A stretch of DNA of 64,000 nt. It comes from Rhodocollybia butyracea. Lineage: Eukaryota; Basidiomycota; Agaricomycetes; Agaricales; Omphalotaceae. Location: contig JADNRY010000307.1 of assembly GCA_015501585.1 (NCBI GenBank), positions 1-64,000 on the forward strand, written 5' to 3'. The notes below the pieces were generated by a model, which worked only from the letters and a program-made list of their open reading frames with translations, was not told where the DNA came from and made no database searches. Shown one piece after another: positions 47,101 through 58,443 of this stretch (its first letter is position 1; each line of letters opens with the position of its first letter). The position numbers and the translations under genes are program-made.

Positions 47101-48585
47101 TCGAATACATATATGATACATCTATATTTTCAGGCAGTTCACGACCATACCAGTATCCGCTATGGACCAGGATCATAAATATTTTACTACTATTTCCTCA
47201 TCGAGTTTGGTAGGCAACTCATCTGCTGATGTGGAAGACTCATTCAACGGCGAGGAACGGCGCTGCGAGAGTACTATGTTGCGTTTAGGACGCCGCTGTG
47301 GAGCGACTAGTATGGGAAGAAAGGTACCAAATTAAGGTACCCGAGGGAATGAAGATTGCGCGGGTTTTCTGTGCGTGCAGTGAAGGACGAATCCAATCTA
47401 CTGTTATGGTGTCAGGCTGCAAGAGAACAGGGGTACTTATCCCTAACACTCTGAAAGATAATTCCTGCGACATTTCATAGGGGATATCTTCAAACGGACG
47501 GCCCAGTATGTAAGTGAGTTTATCATACTCGAGAATTTTGGATGCTGCACCATACAAGTATTCGTCCTACGGTGCGCTTCATACTGGTTGTTGCTGGTTG
47601 CGAGACGGTGTGTAGTGAAACACCTGGTCGGAATGGTCTGATTATCAGAAGTGGTGTGGGCCCTGGCTGTTCCTCAAGCAGGGACCACCTGGTCAGTTTC
47701 TTCCTTCTTTCTTCCTTCCTTCTACCAGTGATGCGACCGTCCGACAGTCTCTCCATGATCCACGGGTTGACCCAAGTCCCAAGTTCCACGCTCCCAAAAA
47801 GCAGCTGCTACACTTGTATAGATGACTCGATGCATTGTGGTAAACCATCTTCGAGACAGAACACGAAAGTTTCGTTGAACCTCAAAACTAGTCAAGCGCA
47901 AAACTTACAGCTTAGTATATCAGAGGCGCCTTTCCCGGATATTTAGTAATTCGATGTTCTATTTCGAATTTGACACGGCGCAGATCTGCGCAGATCTCTG
48001 GTCCTTACACAATGTACCTACTTACTTGAAGGTGCAACAGTGATTCTGTACGGGCAACAAGATAAGGAACTGTCCTTTTATTGGACTGTGTTCCGATCCT
48101 TACGCATCCATCATTCATAAACCTACTCAGCTGCAGCTACCTGAGCTCGCCCAAGCGCGACGAAAGTAGTGGTAGTAGTGGTAGTGGTAGTATAACCGAC
48201 GTGGTTCCATTTAGGAACTGCCGGGGCCTCAGCCACATGTATCACGCCAAATACATGCCTATGATGCATAGTGCTCTTAGATACGGCTCGTAATTTCACA
48301 GACGCGTTATATTCAAAGTGTCCAATCCCGATTAAGGCCGACTTGGCTGTACAGTGTACACCCCTCAATCCGTATATTGACTGCCGCAGCCGCAGTCATA
48401 TGCCGGTTCACACTCGCTTTTAGGATGTAATTCTATGGCTGAAAGCCATTGACGACCTCCACCCTTTACGGGGGGATCCTGATCTAACAGGAACCAGAGC
48501 TTTGCGTGTTACTTCAAAACCAAGAGATTATATCATTTAATCTCTCCTTGTAGAGTAACGCTACTGACCTGGAACAGGACCGCTA

Positions 48586-48840
48586 ATAATGGGTCTAGGA
48601 CCTCACAACGTTGACCGAACCAGACTGGGGCTAAAAATGGTTTCAGGTTCGCTCAAAGGGTGATTTTCGGACAAAATCCTGCCTATAGCTCCAGAATAGA
48701 TCGTTGACTGCCCCAGGACACCCAAAATCTCCTAATCTGAGCAATTTTCGACCGAAATTTGGGTCGAGGTTGAAAGCAAAATCAACCCAATTTTGACTGA
48801 AAATGGATGGATTCAGGTTCCACCCCCATTATCAGGGGTT
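48586..48840. mobile_element. ~255 bp MITE related to the one at 42860
   Basis: Ends AGGACCGCTAATAATGGGTC and, inverted, AGAACCCCTGATAATGGGGG, an imperfect 25-28 bp TIR. The interior has TTTTCGGACAAAAT as in the 42860 element. Units 2 and 3 lack it: there GGAACACTTTAGGAACCCGAAC stands where unit 1 has the element. No clean target duplication remains. Confidence 0.65.
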
Positions 48841-48956
48841 CTCAAACAAATGAAGAGAAGACACTGGACCAGGGAGTTTTACCGGGATACGCTAGGATAA
48901 TATTCGCACTCCGAAAAAGTACTATTAGAACCCATTGGCAGATCTACTCGACAAGG

Positions 48957-48964
48957 TATAAATA
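48957..48964 (+). promoter_or_regulatory. TATA box of family 2 copy 1
   Basis: TATAAATA inside GATCTACTCGACAAGGTATA, 83 bases before the start codon. The same block precedes copies 2 and 3. Confidence 0.7.
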
Positions 48965-49039
48965 CTGTACCAAGTCTCGCTCCAATACCTATCGAAATAT
49001 TCGACAAGCTTCTGCTTCATACAGACCATACAAGCAACC

Positions 49040-49329
49040 ATGAAATACCTCTTCGTATCCTCGATGCTCCTTGGGGCTCTCTCTGCTGCATTTGCTGCTC
49101 CTCAGGTTGTAACGAGTCCAATCTGCACGTCAACCTGCTCCGACGACACAGTATGCTCTGATGGAGATGTGTGTCGTCTCTTCATACTTTGTCTTGGTAC
49201 TCCAGTATGTTATAAACTTTTCCATGGCAATTCTCTGTAAATTAATATATATTCATATAGGTCCTTCACTGCCTTCCAGAGATCACTACTGTGACTACCA
49301 CTGAGGTTACCACCCCTACCTCTACGTAG
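49040..49329 (+). CDS. Small secreted cysteine-rich protein, family 2, copy 1
   Basis: Unrecognised family, 77 residues. Start at 49040 gives MKYLFVSSMLLGALSAAFAA, a clear signal peptide. The mature part has six Cys in the first half, C-x3-C-x5-C-x5-C-x5-C-x7-C, beginning ICTSTCSDDTVCSDGDVC, and a Thr-rich tail (TTVTTTEVTTPTST) that could carry O-glycans. One intron (GTATGT...CATATAG) follows LCLGTP; the second exon starts VLHCLPEITT. Stop TAG at 49327-49329. It shares no sequence or exon plan with family 1. Secreted; function unknown. Confidence 0.85.
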
Positions 49330-51429
49330 CTAATTGACGCATTGTACCCTCGTAATGTTATCGAAATGATTGTGCTTCTTGGGTGTCAGGCAATCTCAAA
49401 GTACTATTTAGTGTCACAGTGTTAGGATATACAAGTTCCCGCTAGATACTTAAATTACTTGAAGAAACGTTGTAGAAGTAAATGTAAATTCTATCTCTGT
49501 CAATCGTGGTTTCTAGTCCATCAAAAATGACCCAGTTCTGAAGACCTTTTGCACAAAGTCAAGTTTGGCCTTTCCTTTGATTGGTGTACTGGAACTTGTC
49601 CTTTGACTTATTTGTAAAGTTGGATAGGATATTTTTGCTGCACCGTGCTGGGCCGCCGCCGTGTACACTTTCATTTTTCATGGTTCAATTGTACTCTTTT
49701 GTTAAGTTTTGACTCTCGTGAAACCGTAAAGTTTAGGTGTACTATAGCGCAGATGGAAAGGCGCTATGCCATTCATTACACGCAGTCTCTCTACAGCAAC
49801 GGATAGCCGAATCTCCTGCAGGGCGGCGTAGCCTGAAGCACGATATCGAAAGAAACCGCTATAGTCACATGCCCCCTTCTTCACCTCGTAAGTCAACGTG
49901 CCATCCCTATATATAAAATCTCTGCGGTTCTACCGTGCACTCCTACCTGCCATACAGCTATATGGAGCTGCATCCTTTCATCCTCCACAATTTTCTCTGA
50001 GTCCGAAAATAGTCCCAATGAACACCCGCCTTGAGATTCCATGTTGTTCCTTGTACATGAAGAAACATGCCTTTATCCTACGTATGCTTTTCGTGTTCGA
50101 TCACCGGGTTGTGACTTTTCACTCACTTTAAGAGGTCAGAACAATATCTGCTTTTCCTATGTCTCTGGGGCTGTGCGTGCCTGCACGGGCGTTCAACTCC
50201 GTTGTGCATTAGGATATTAAATGAACGCATATATCTATATATTCGGGCAGTTACATGACCATACCAGTACAGACCAGTACCAGCCATGAATATATGACTT
50301 CGGATCTCATCCCGGGGATCAATGGACATATTCTATTAGTTATTTTCATCACCAAGTTTGTTAGGCGGCTCCTTGGGCGGCTCATCAGGAACACTAGAGA
50401 CTTGTGGTCATCCGCTTCGACGTGAAAGCTTCATTCAACGGCGGGGAAGTGTGTTGAAAGTGTACTGGGCTACAGTTCAGAAACTCGGGATCATGCCATT
50501 AATGATGCTATTGTCTGACATTCTCTCCATGGTTTACGGTTGACCCACGCTCCCGAAAAAGTCTGCTTCCCAAGTGAAAAAAATAAAAACGTCCTCACGC
50601 ATGGCAAATTAACTTCGAGGCTGAACACGAAACCTCCGTTGAACCATTTGCAAGTACAAATTTACAAGTTGGAAGGCTCTACTGCGCCTTTCCCGGACTT
50701 CAAAGCCAAAGGTAAACAGTAGTAATTCAAATCTGGGATGAAATGAACTCAACAGGGCGCGGAAAGAAGGAATGAAGCTTCTGGGTCCTTACCCAAATAT
50801 TCAAGTCGTTTAAGCCACTGTGTACCTGCTTGAAGTCAACCGCTGGTCGGGTTTGTACGGGCATGTACAAGAAATGTACTAGTATTGATGTCACTCTCCT
50901 CCGACTGTGTTCTGATTTTATTTATCCTTCAACATTCATTCATGAGCCTAGTTGGTTGCCAGCTTCCCGTGCTCCCCGAGCGCAATGAACTTGAGTGCTG
51001 TTAACAGCTCAGTGCTATCCTCTATGTTACAAGTCCACAGTCCCGATCGAGACCATCTTTGGTCGTACAATATATGCTCCTCAATGCGTATGTTGGCACC
51101 CTTCACTCAACACTCACGTCGTAGTCATATATACACGCTATGGCTGAGATATTCACGGCCCGCCTTTACGAGACGGGGAACCGGAGTTTTCTTAAATACT
51201 TACAGTGCACTTGCCAGGTAATGTTTTATATTATTATTTAATATCACCTTCTGGAGTAGTGCTACTGACCAGGAACACTTTAGGAACCCGAACAAATGAA
51301 CTGGACTAGACCGGACGCTGGACCAGCCTGAGGGAGTTTCAGGATGCTAGGATAAGTTATATCCGTAATTTCGAATAAATACTAGTATTGAAGTATTTTC
51401 GACACGTTGGCGGGATCTACTCGACAAGA
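49330..51429. other. No gene; contains duplication unit 2 flank
   Basis: 49330-50210 has no recognised gene. 50215-51429 is the upstream part of unit 2, with the AACACTCACGTCGTAGTCAT block at 51110 that recurs at 52790. Confidence 0.55.
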
Positions 51430-51437
51430 TATAAGTA
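51430..51437 (+). promoter_or_regulatory. TATA-like box of family 2 copy 2
   Basis: TATAAGTA in the block GATCTACTCGACAAGATATA; the last T of the consensus is changed to G relative to copies 1 and 3. 88 bases before the start. Confidence 0.55.
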
Positions 51438-51517
51438 CTGGACCAACTTAAAGTTGTCACTCCAGTACTCATTGAAATACTCGACAAGCTTTTGCTTCAC
51501 ATCGCACACTAGCAACC

Positions 51518-51772
51518 ATGAAATATCTCTTCATAACCTCGATGCTCCTTGGGGCTCTCTCTGCCGCATTTGCTGCGCCTCAGGTTGTATCTCCAGCCTG
51601 CGAGTCAACCTGCTCCAGCGACACAGATTGCGCTGATGGAAATGTGTGCCGTGTCTCTATATTTTGCCTTGGTTCTGAAGTACGTGTTGTAAACTTTTCC
51701 ATGGTAATTCTGAGTATTAATATATCCATGTAGGTCCTTCGCTGTCTTCCGCCAATCACTACTACCGCTTAG
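51518..51772 (+). CDS. Small secreted cysteine-rich protein, family 2, copy 2 (short tail)
   Basis: 66 residues. Start at 51518 gives MKYLFITSMLLGALSAAFAA. The six-Cys core is kept (CESTCSSDTDCADGNVC, then SIFCLGSE across the intron to VLRCLPPITTTA). Stop TAG at 51770-51772. The DNA after the stop still matches the Thr-rich tail of copies 1 and 3 (ACTCCTACTTCTACATAG), so the tail was lost by a small indel and a new stop. Confidence 0.82.
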
Positions 51773-53098
51773 ATAGTATAATACTCCTACTTCTACATAG
51801 TTTGTTGGCGCATAAGTCTCACAATGTTATCTGCAGTACGATATCATTGTGTTTCTTGGTCGTTCAAAGTACTGTTCGGTAGAGCAGAAATTTCACGTTT
51901 GCACTTACTCCCTGGCGTACTTAAACGACTTGAGTAGACACTATGGTGTAATTTTAAAGTCTGGTATCCCCTTATTTTGATAATGAATCAGACGAATCGA
52001 ACGATGCATAATCCTAAGGCTGAGGAGACACATTGGCCAAACGCGCTACCACGAGCCAAAGCTGTATATATCTACGGTGATGGTGCCTTGATTACCCTAG
52101 TTCGATATCTTACTCAACTGTCCAGAGCTTCCTCTTCGCTAATACCACCGCCCCTCCGAGCACTCACGCTGCCACCTCACGCTGCCATCATCGAACCTAA
52201 CGTATCAGGTTCAAGCCTCCTTCTTTTACACAAAGGGAGACATACACCACCCACTGCCTCCACCGACCTACACTCACCCTAAAACAACCCCAAAACCTCC
52301 ACAAGGCTTATAATCCATTCCCTCAGGTGATCGCACCCATCGATCCAGAAGATATTACCGCTTAGGAGCTCGTTAATCTGTGTGAAGATGACACTCGATG
52401 TGTAATGGCATGGATGTTGACGAATGATTGAACAAGATATAATCAACCTTTGTCGAGGGATAATACTTTTCAAAATATGCGGGAGAGATCATAGTCCTTA
52501 GGCGGCCTGACGGTGGCCAGAGTCCAGCAAATGAGTGTGTATCTTTGAGATTCAATTTTCGTGTCACAATTTCAATCCAAGGACAGCCACCAGTATTCAT
52601 ACTGAGCGCTTTACGAGTTTGGCAGTGTAGATCATGGAAAGGAAAAGGTGAGGGTAAGTAAGAGCGGCGATACGTAGGGACAGGTCAGTCCCGACTTTCC
52701 CATCCACACTCGATTGCAGTGGGCCTTCAACTGTCGATGCGAGCCAGAAGTAGAACTTTGTTCAATCCGTATATTGGCACCCCTTACTCAACACTCACGT
52801 CGTAGTCATATATACACGCTATGACTGAAATATTCACGGCCCGCCTTTACGAGACAGGGATCGATCTAACCGGAGTTTTCTTACATACTTACACAGTGTA
52901 CCTACCAGGTAACGTTTTATATCATTTAATATCACCTTCCGGAGTAGCGCTACTGACTACTAGGAACACTTTAGGAACCCGAACAAATGAAGACTGGACT
53001 AGACTGGACCCCGGACAAGGGAGTTTCATAAAATCCGCAATTCCGAATAAATACTTTTGGAGTATTTTCAACACGTTGGCGGGATCTACTTGACAAGA
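51773..53098. other. No gene; junction of duplication units 2 and 3
   Basis: 52430-52640 contains GCGGCCTGACGGTGGCCAGA and the CAAGGACAGCCACCAGTA block, both repeated at 55745-55850. 52770-53098 repeats 51090-51430. Confidence 0.6.
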
Positions 53099-53106
53099 TA
53101 TAAATA
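53099..53106 (+). promoter_or_regulatory. TATA box of family 2 copy 3
   Basis: TATAAATA in GATCTACTTGACAAGATATA, 100 bases before the start codon. Confidence 0.65.
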
Positions 53107-53198
53107 CTGGACCAACTTGAAGTGTCGCTCCAGTACTCATTAAAATACTCGACAGGCTTTTGCTTCACACACAGAGGTTCCTGACCAGACAAGGCATC

Positions 53199-53479
53199 AT
53201 GAAGTACCTCTTCGTAACCTCGATGCTCCTTGGGGCTCTCTCTGCTGCATTTGCTGCTCCTCAGATTGTATCTCCAATCTGCGAGTCCACCTGCTCCGAG
53301 GACACAGTATGCTCTGATGGAAATGTGTGCCGTGTCTTTATACTTTGCCTTGGTTCTCCAGTACGTGCTGTAAACTTTTTCATGGTAATTCGCTGAGTAT
53401 GGATATATTCCTATAGGTTCTTCGCTGCCTCCCGCCAATCACTACTACCGCTGAGACTACTACTCCTACCTCTACGTAG
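53199..53479 (+). CDS. Small secreted cysteine-rich protein, family 2, copy 3
   Basis: 74 residues. I use the start at 53199 (MKYLFVTSMLLGALSAAFAA), which matches copies 1 and 2; the frame opens further upstream at 53160, but that would bury the signal peptide. Core CESTCSEDTVCSDGNVC then VFILCLGSP, intron GTACGT...CTATAG, and VLRCLPPITTTAETTTPTST. Stop TAG at 53477-53479. The intron and flanks are nearly identical to copy 2. Confidence 0.85.
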
Positions 53480-54304
53480 CTCATTGGCGCATAGTCTTGC
53501 AATGTTATCTGGAGTATGAAATCATTGTCCTTCTTGGATATTAGGAAATCGTTCAAAGTATTACTCGGTAGAGCAAAATTTTCGCGTTTGCACATAGGCT
53601 ACTTTCTGGTATACTTAAACGACCTAAACAACGACCTAAACAACTTGAGTAGACACTATGATGTAAATATAAAGTCTGGTCCTCCTTACCCTGTTTTTGA
53701 AGACGAATCAGACATTGCAGGATCCTAAGGCTGACCGGGATACACCAGGGGCTGTGATATAGAGAAGCCCGATCGATCTTCACACCTAGAGAGCTGAGTG
53801 AGTGTTCTTCCGCTGTAACTCTTAAGTGATGTCTCAGCGCCTATTAGACAAACGCGCTACCACGAGCCAAAGCTGTATATATCTATGGTGCCCACTAGTT
53901 GGATATCTTGAGTGAATCCTTAGCACACTGCCAGAGTGTACCACAGAGCTCATGCTAGAAAGCTGGAAGTAATAATAGCTCAGGCTCCTCTGTGGTATTA
54001 CGGTTCCCTCCCGGCCATACTCAATCGTTACTCAACTATTGCTCAACTGTCTCGAGCTCCCTCTCTAACCCCGCCGCCCCTCCGGTCACTCACGCTGCCG
54101 ATGGCCATCATTGAGCCGTATCAGGCTCAACCCTCCCTCTCTTACACATATACTACTCTATCCTCTCAGGTGGCCATACCCATCTATCCAAAAGATATTA
54201 CCGTTTTAAGACCTCCGAGTCGTTAATCTGTGTGAAGATGGCACTCGATGGGATGAATGTTGATGAATGGTTGAAATAAGCAACCTTCGTCGAGGGATAA
54301 GTAA
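53480..54304. other. No gene; downstream part of duplication unit 3
   Basis: Matches the 3' flank of copy 2 (51773-52460), including ATACGCGCTACCACGAGCCAAAG-like sequence at 53850 and 52030, and GTCGAGGGATAA at 54289. Confidence 0.6.
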
Positions 54305-55704
54305 CCAGGAATGGGATTCCATTTTCTTAAAGAATCAACTTTATTTATGATCATATACTTTAAGTACTTTAAGAAGTACTTACTACTTATACAACTACTT
54401 AAGAACTATAAAATTACTTAACAACAATCTTAAGAGATTTTTAAGGTTGCTTTTTCTTAAGAGTACTCTCAAAACTCACCAGTGGACACGAGAGTGCCAA
54501 GGTTTGAGGTAAGATCTTAAAGGAGTGTTTAAGAACAATTTCTTAAGATCAGAAGAATACCATGAACTCACATCGAAGACATCAATCTTAAGGAATTTTT
54601 AAGGAGGGTATTTCTTAAGAGCACTCTAAAAACTTGCCTCTTTTGCTATCAGAGTCACCTGGCGCCACTACAGCACACAAGTCAATCTTGAACCGAGAAG
54701 GCACGTCAACGACCTGTGAGTTGAAAGTCTGTTACTCAAGTACTATACAGACAGAGCCACCACACTAAATGGTAGGCCCAGGAGTGACAGACAGTGGCTG
54801 GACAGTGGATTGGTTGAGCCGATGTGGCGCAACGAGGTCAGAAGATGAAAGAAAGAAAGAAAGAGGCGAAGTGGTGTTAGCGCCCATTTGCATCAACCAT
54901 GTGATGGGTCAAAGCACCGGCTGTTGGCTCAGAAAATACAATAAGTAAGAGTCGGCATGGGCTTTGTCCAATCTCCTTTTGTCTTTTCAAACAATAGACA
55001 GAAGTACTTTTAAATGCTTGACCACCTGCAGGCCATATCTTCTTGCCTTCTCTTTTGGCCCCCTTCCTGCCTATGTATTGTACTTGATGCAAAGTAATTT
55101 CAAAATGTTGTTATTAGGAATGGCTGGGGCCCGCGTTACGGTAGCACTTGGAAATGACAATAAGTATCGGGCCAGTCACACCTTCTGTCTATTGTTTGAG
55201 CACTCCTTTGTCTTTTCAAACAATAGACAAAAGCACTACTTATTAATGCTCAACCACTCGTTGAATTGCTGCCGTTTTACCCCATCCCCCTCCCCCCCTG
55301 CTTGTGAAGGTAATTCTTGGATTCCGGACGCCGGGCTCGCATGTGGTTGGCAGCCAATGCCATGATATGTTGGGGGACAGGAAGAGGCAGTGAGCTTCTT
55401 TTTGCTTGAAAAGTGCGCCTCTTATTGTTCTTAAGAAGCAAGTAAGATTTTTTCCTTAATGAATATTTGCACACAAGAGAACGATTTGCTAACAGCATTG
55501 TTCTTAAGAAAAATTTCTTAAGAATTAAAGAAATAAGTAAAGAATGTTAAGAAATAAAGTATTTCAAGAAACATTTGGTACTATATTGTAAGTGCGAGGA
55601 AATACCACGGGAGACATTGAACACTTAAAGAATACTTATAGGTTTTCTTAAAGTATATGATCATAAATAATGTTTATTCTTTAAGAACAATTGAATCCCA
55701 CTGT
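54305..55704. mobile_element. 1.4 kb non-autonomous TIR transposon
   Basis: Left end CAGGAATGGGATTCCATTTT, right end inverted CAGTGGGATTCAATTG; both continue with TTCTTAAAGAAT and TTATTTATGATCATATACTT. Flanks ATAAGTAA (54297-54304) and ACAAGTAA (55705-55712) are a 7/8 match. CTTAAGA motifs are dense near both ends. An internal segment (CTTTTCAAACAATAGAC) occurs twice (54982 and 55210). The sister unit near 52455-52470 reads straight through without the element. No transposase frame. Confidence 0.82.
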
Positions 55705-56611
55705 ACAAGTAATGCTTTTCAAATATGCGGGAGTAATCATGGTGCTTAGGCGGCCTGACGGTGGCCAGAGTCCAGCAAATGAAAGGAGTGTATCATTGAG
55801 ATTTAATTCTCGTGTCACAATTTCAGTCCAAGGACAGCCACCAGTACTCACGCTGAGTGCTTGACAAGCTCGGCCGTGTAGATGGAAAGGAAAATGTGAA
55901 GGTGAGTAAGATACGTAGCGACAGAATTGACGTTTGCACTGGCTTGCCGCAGCTCAGGTCCTGTCTAGGAGGAAAAGGGTTATCAGCCCTTTCGACCATC
56001 GTTTTCCGAGCCCAGCACCGATACCGCATCTCCGGAGTAGATGCCATAGTTTGTATTTGGATGTCAGGCTGGCTAGATTTGAATCACTGTAGCATCTCCA
56101 CTGTTCGACCGCTGGACATCGAGCTGCTCTGGCGTACACATACTCTATCGGATTAATCAACGTTACAGACTCAATTCTTCATTGAAAAGCGGTCAGCCTC
56201 CCATCGACACTCAATTGGTGTGGGCCTCAATCGCCGATGCGAGCCAGAAGTAGAGCTTTGTGTATAGTACAGCGCTGAAGTCGGATGTAGAAAAATGTTA
56301 TTAGGTCTGTAGTATTTAAGGTATCCTTCTACCGAACAGAAAACAAACTTGTTATGCTACATTGTGGACTTGCAAGATCGCGACCAACCTGAGAATACAC
56401 GTACATATACAATCGTTGCCAAAAACAGCGCAGGAGCCAAAAAAAAAAAAAAAAAACAAGGAAAGAAAACGCGAAAACAGAAGGACCAAAAAGAGATACA
56501 AAGAGCATCTTGTATAAGGTTATAAAATAAAATAACATCAACTATCAAAGACCTGATAGTCATAGGGAACAGAATCTCCCCAAAACGAAGGCGTACATGC
56601 ACCTACAGCGA
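55705..56611. other. No supported gene
   Basis: Repeats 52465-52640 at its start, then unique sequence. An 18-base A run lies at 56440-56457. No coding signal seen. Confidence 0.5.
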
Positions 56612-58443
56612 TCATACCAGGACCCCAAGGTCAAGTACATTCACCTCATCGGAGGTGGCTTCCATCCAAGGCACAAACGCGGGATCATTTGGGCGGCCTG
56701 TAAGCATGAACGCCTTGTACCGCGCTTGCACTTCCCGGATGAGGTTAGCTTGGGCGGGGTTGGGGTTGGGGACCGTTCCGAACTGCAAAGAATAGAGTAT
56801 GTCAGACATTTTAACGAGCGATATACAACCAGTACACATACCACAATCTCGATATCATCCTGATGGCAAACTGCGCCGGGTGCGGTACAGAGAGATACTG
56901 CTTCGTTCCCGGGATACGTAGCACCAACGGTGTACAGCCCAACGAACGCCGAGCCTCCGTTGACTATCCAATTCCTTGCGAACGTCCAGGTAGGACACCT
57001 CCATATGTAGTCAGTGCCTAATGTCTGTAGTTGTACCCGTGCATCCACCGAACCGTTGACCGCAGCAGGTGGAGGATAGAATGAGCTATTGACAACCGTA
57101 GTAGTACGGGGTTCACCAAGAAGACCGTCGCAGACACCCTCGAATTCATCTTCAGGGACCGGCGAGGAGAATAACTCGCCGTAGATGGTTATGGTAGCTT
57201 CGTCCAAGACGGTTGAGACGAGGATGGGCTTGGTGACAGAAGGGAAGGGTGCTGTGGAGTCAAGAGGCGTCGTGATTAGGGTGCCATCGTTTACTGTTCG
57301 GATAGGTTCGCCGATACCAACAGACGGGTCGAGGCCGAGAGCCTCATTTGCAAGAGTACCTTGAGCGGAAAGGATAGTATCAAGAGACAACGAGGCCTGG
57401 CAAGCAAGGTCTGATGCTGTACAGCCGACGAGTCCATTATAAGCGTTTTGTAAAGTCTGATAAGTTGTAGTACTCAAAAATCCGTAGTTCTACAAACGGA
57501 AAAATGTCAGAGTTATTCAGAAGATTCAGATATATGAACGAACCATCGGGTCGGACTGCAAAAATCGCGGATTGGAATAGATGTGAGGCAGACGGAGCAG
57601 CAAGAAGGGCGCGAATCATGGTCCCGCCGCTGCTTTCGCCAGCAACTGTCACACGAGAGTTATCACCGCCAAATGTAGCGATGTTCGAATTGATAAATGT
57701 CAAGGCGTTGATTACATCGAGGAGAGCAAGGTTCATTGATCCGTTAGGAGCCAACAGACCAAGCTGTAAACTAGTTAGTAGAGGGTAAAGGAATAATTTC
57801 GCAAGCGACTGACAGCTCCCAATCTGTACTGAAAGACGACAACAATTGAGTCGGTAGCGACTGCAAGATTAGAACCATCTAGACCGGGATCCGTAGCAGA
57901 ACCTTCCACGAAAGATCCACCGTGCACCCTAACAAACGAAGAAATGAGATAAAAAGTAGGCTGGGAGTACGTCCTTGACTTACCATACAAACACAGGGCT
58001 CGAAGTAGAAGCAGTGAAGGTCTTAGGAACGTAAAGCAACATTGAAAGACAGTCTTCCGAAAACGTTGAATCATAGACGCCTTGCTGAGGACAAACCAGT
58101 GGTAACGCCGCAGGATCGGTAGCATCGTTTCTAAATAGAAATTCGTTAAAGTTTTTTTTGGCACACTGCGGGATAGAGCTTACGGTAGTGCCCAGGTCGT
58201 AGCTACAGATGATTTCGCCCATCTTTCGGCTGAAGCATATCTTACAGCGAATCGATTTGCGCCAGAAGAGTCGGCAACACCTTCAGCTGCTCCAAGTGGT
58301 GTAGACACCAGAACATTGTTGTATGTTCTAGAGCAGAGACTACCAGAGATTTGGCGAACTCCTGGAATACCACATATTGAAGCTGGCGCGGCCAGCGAAG
58401 AACCAAGTAACAGCGTCGCAAACAGAGACAAAAGGGCAATCAT
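56612..58443 (-). CDS. Secreted type-B carboxylesterase/lipase (frameshifted)
   Basis: Alpha/beta-hydrolase of the carboxylesterase type-B family, which cleaves ester bonds. Start at 58443 gives MIALLSLFATLLLGSSLAAP, a signal peptide. Exons: FSEDCLSMLLYVPKTF, then W-VHGGSFVEGSATDPGLDG (oxyanion-hole HGGxF), VVVFQYRLGA, LGLLAPNGSMNLALLDVINAL, TVAGESSGGTMIRALLAAP with the nucleophile Ser in GESSGG (usually GESAGG), then NYGFLSTTTYQTLQNAY, VLDEATITIYGELF, and CHQDDIEIV-FGTVPNP with the catalytic His. The final exon ends EVNVLDLGVLV. The conserved LQSDPM before NYGFL lies one base out of frame: the + strand A run at 57560-57564 has one base too many. Confidence 0.85.

Larger units (their letters stand above)
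47100..49500 (+). repeat. Duplication unit 1 of the family 2 array
   Basis: Order of anchors: ATATAT...TCAGGCAGTTCA(C)GACCATACCAGTA (47120), TTCATTCAACGGCG (47255), CTCTCCATGAT...GGTTGACCCA (47750), then promoter and gene (48955-49329). The same order occurs in unit 2 (50215, 50430, 50525, 51430-51772). Confidence 0.65.

Noticed and set aside
56440..56457. Poly-A run as the tail of a retroposed gene
   Set aside because: No retroposed coding sequence or target duplication can be linked to it.
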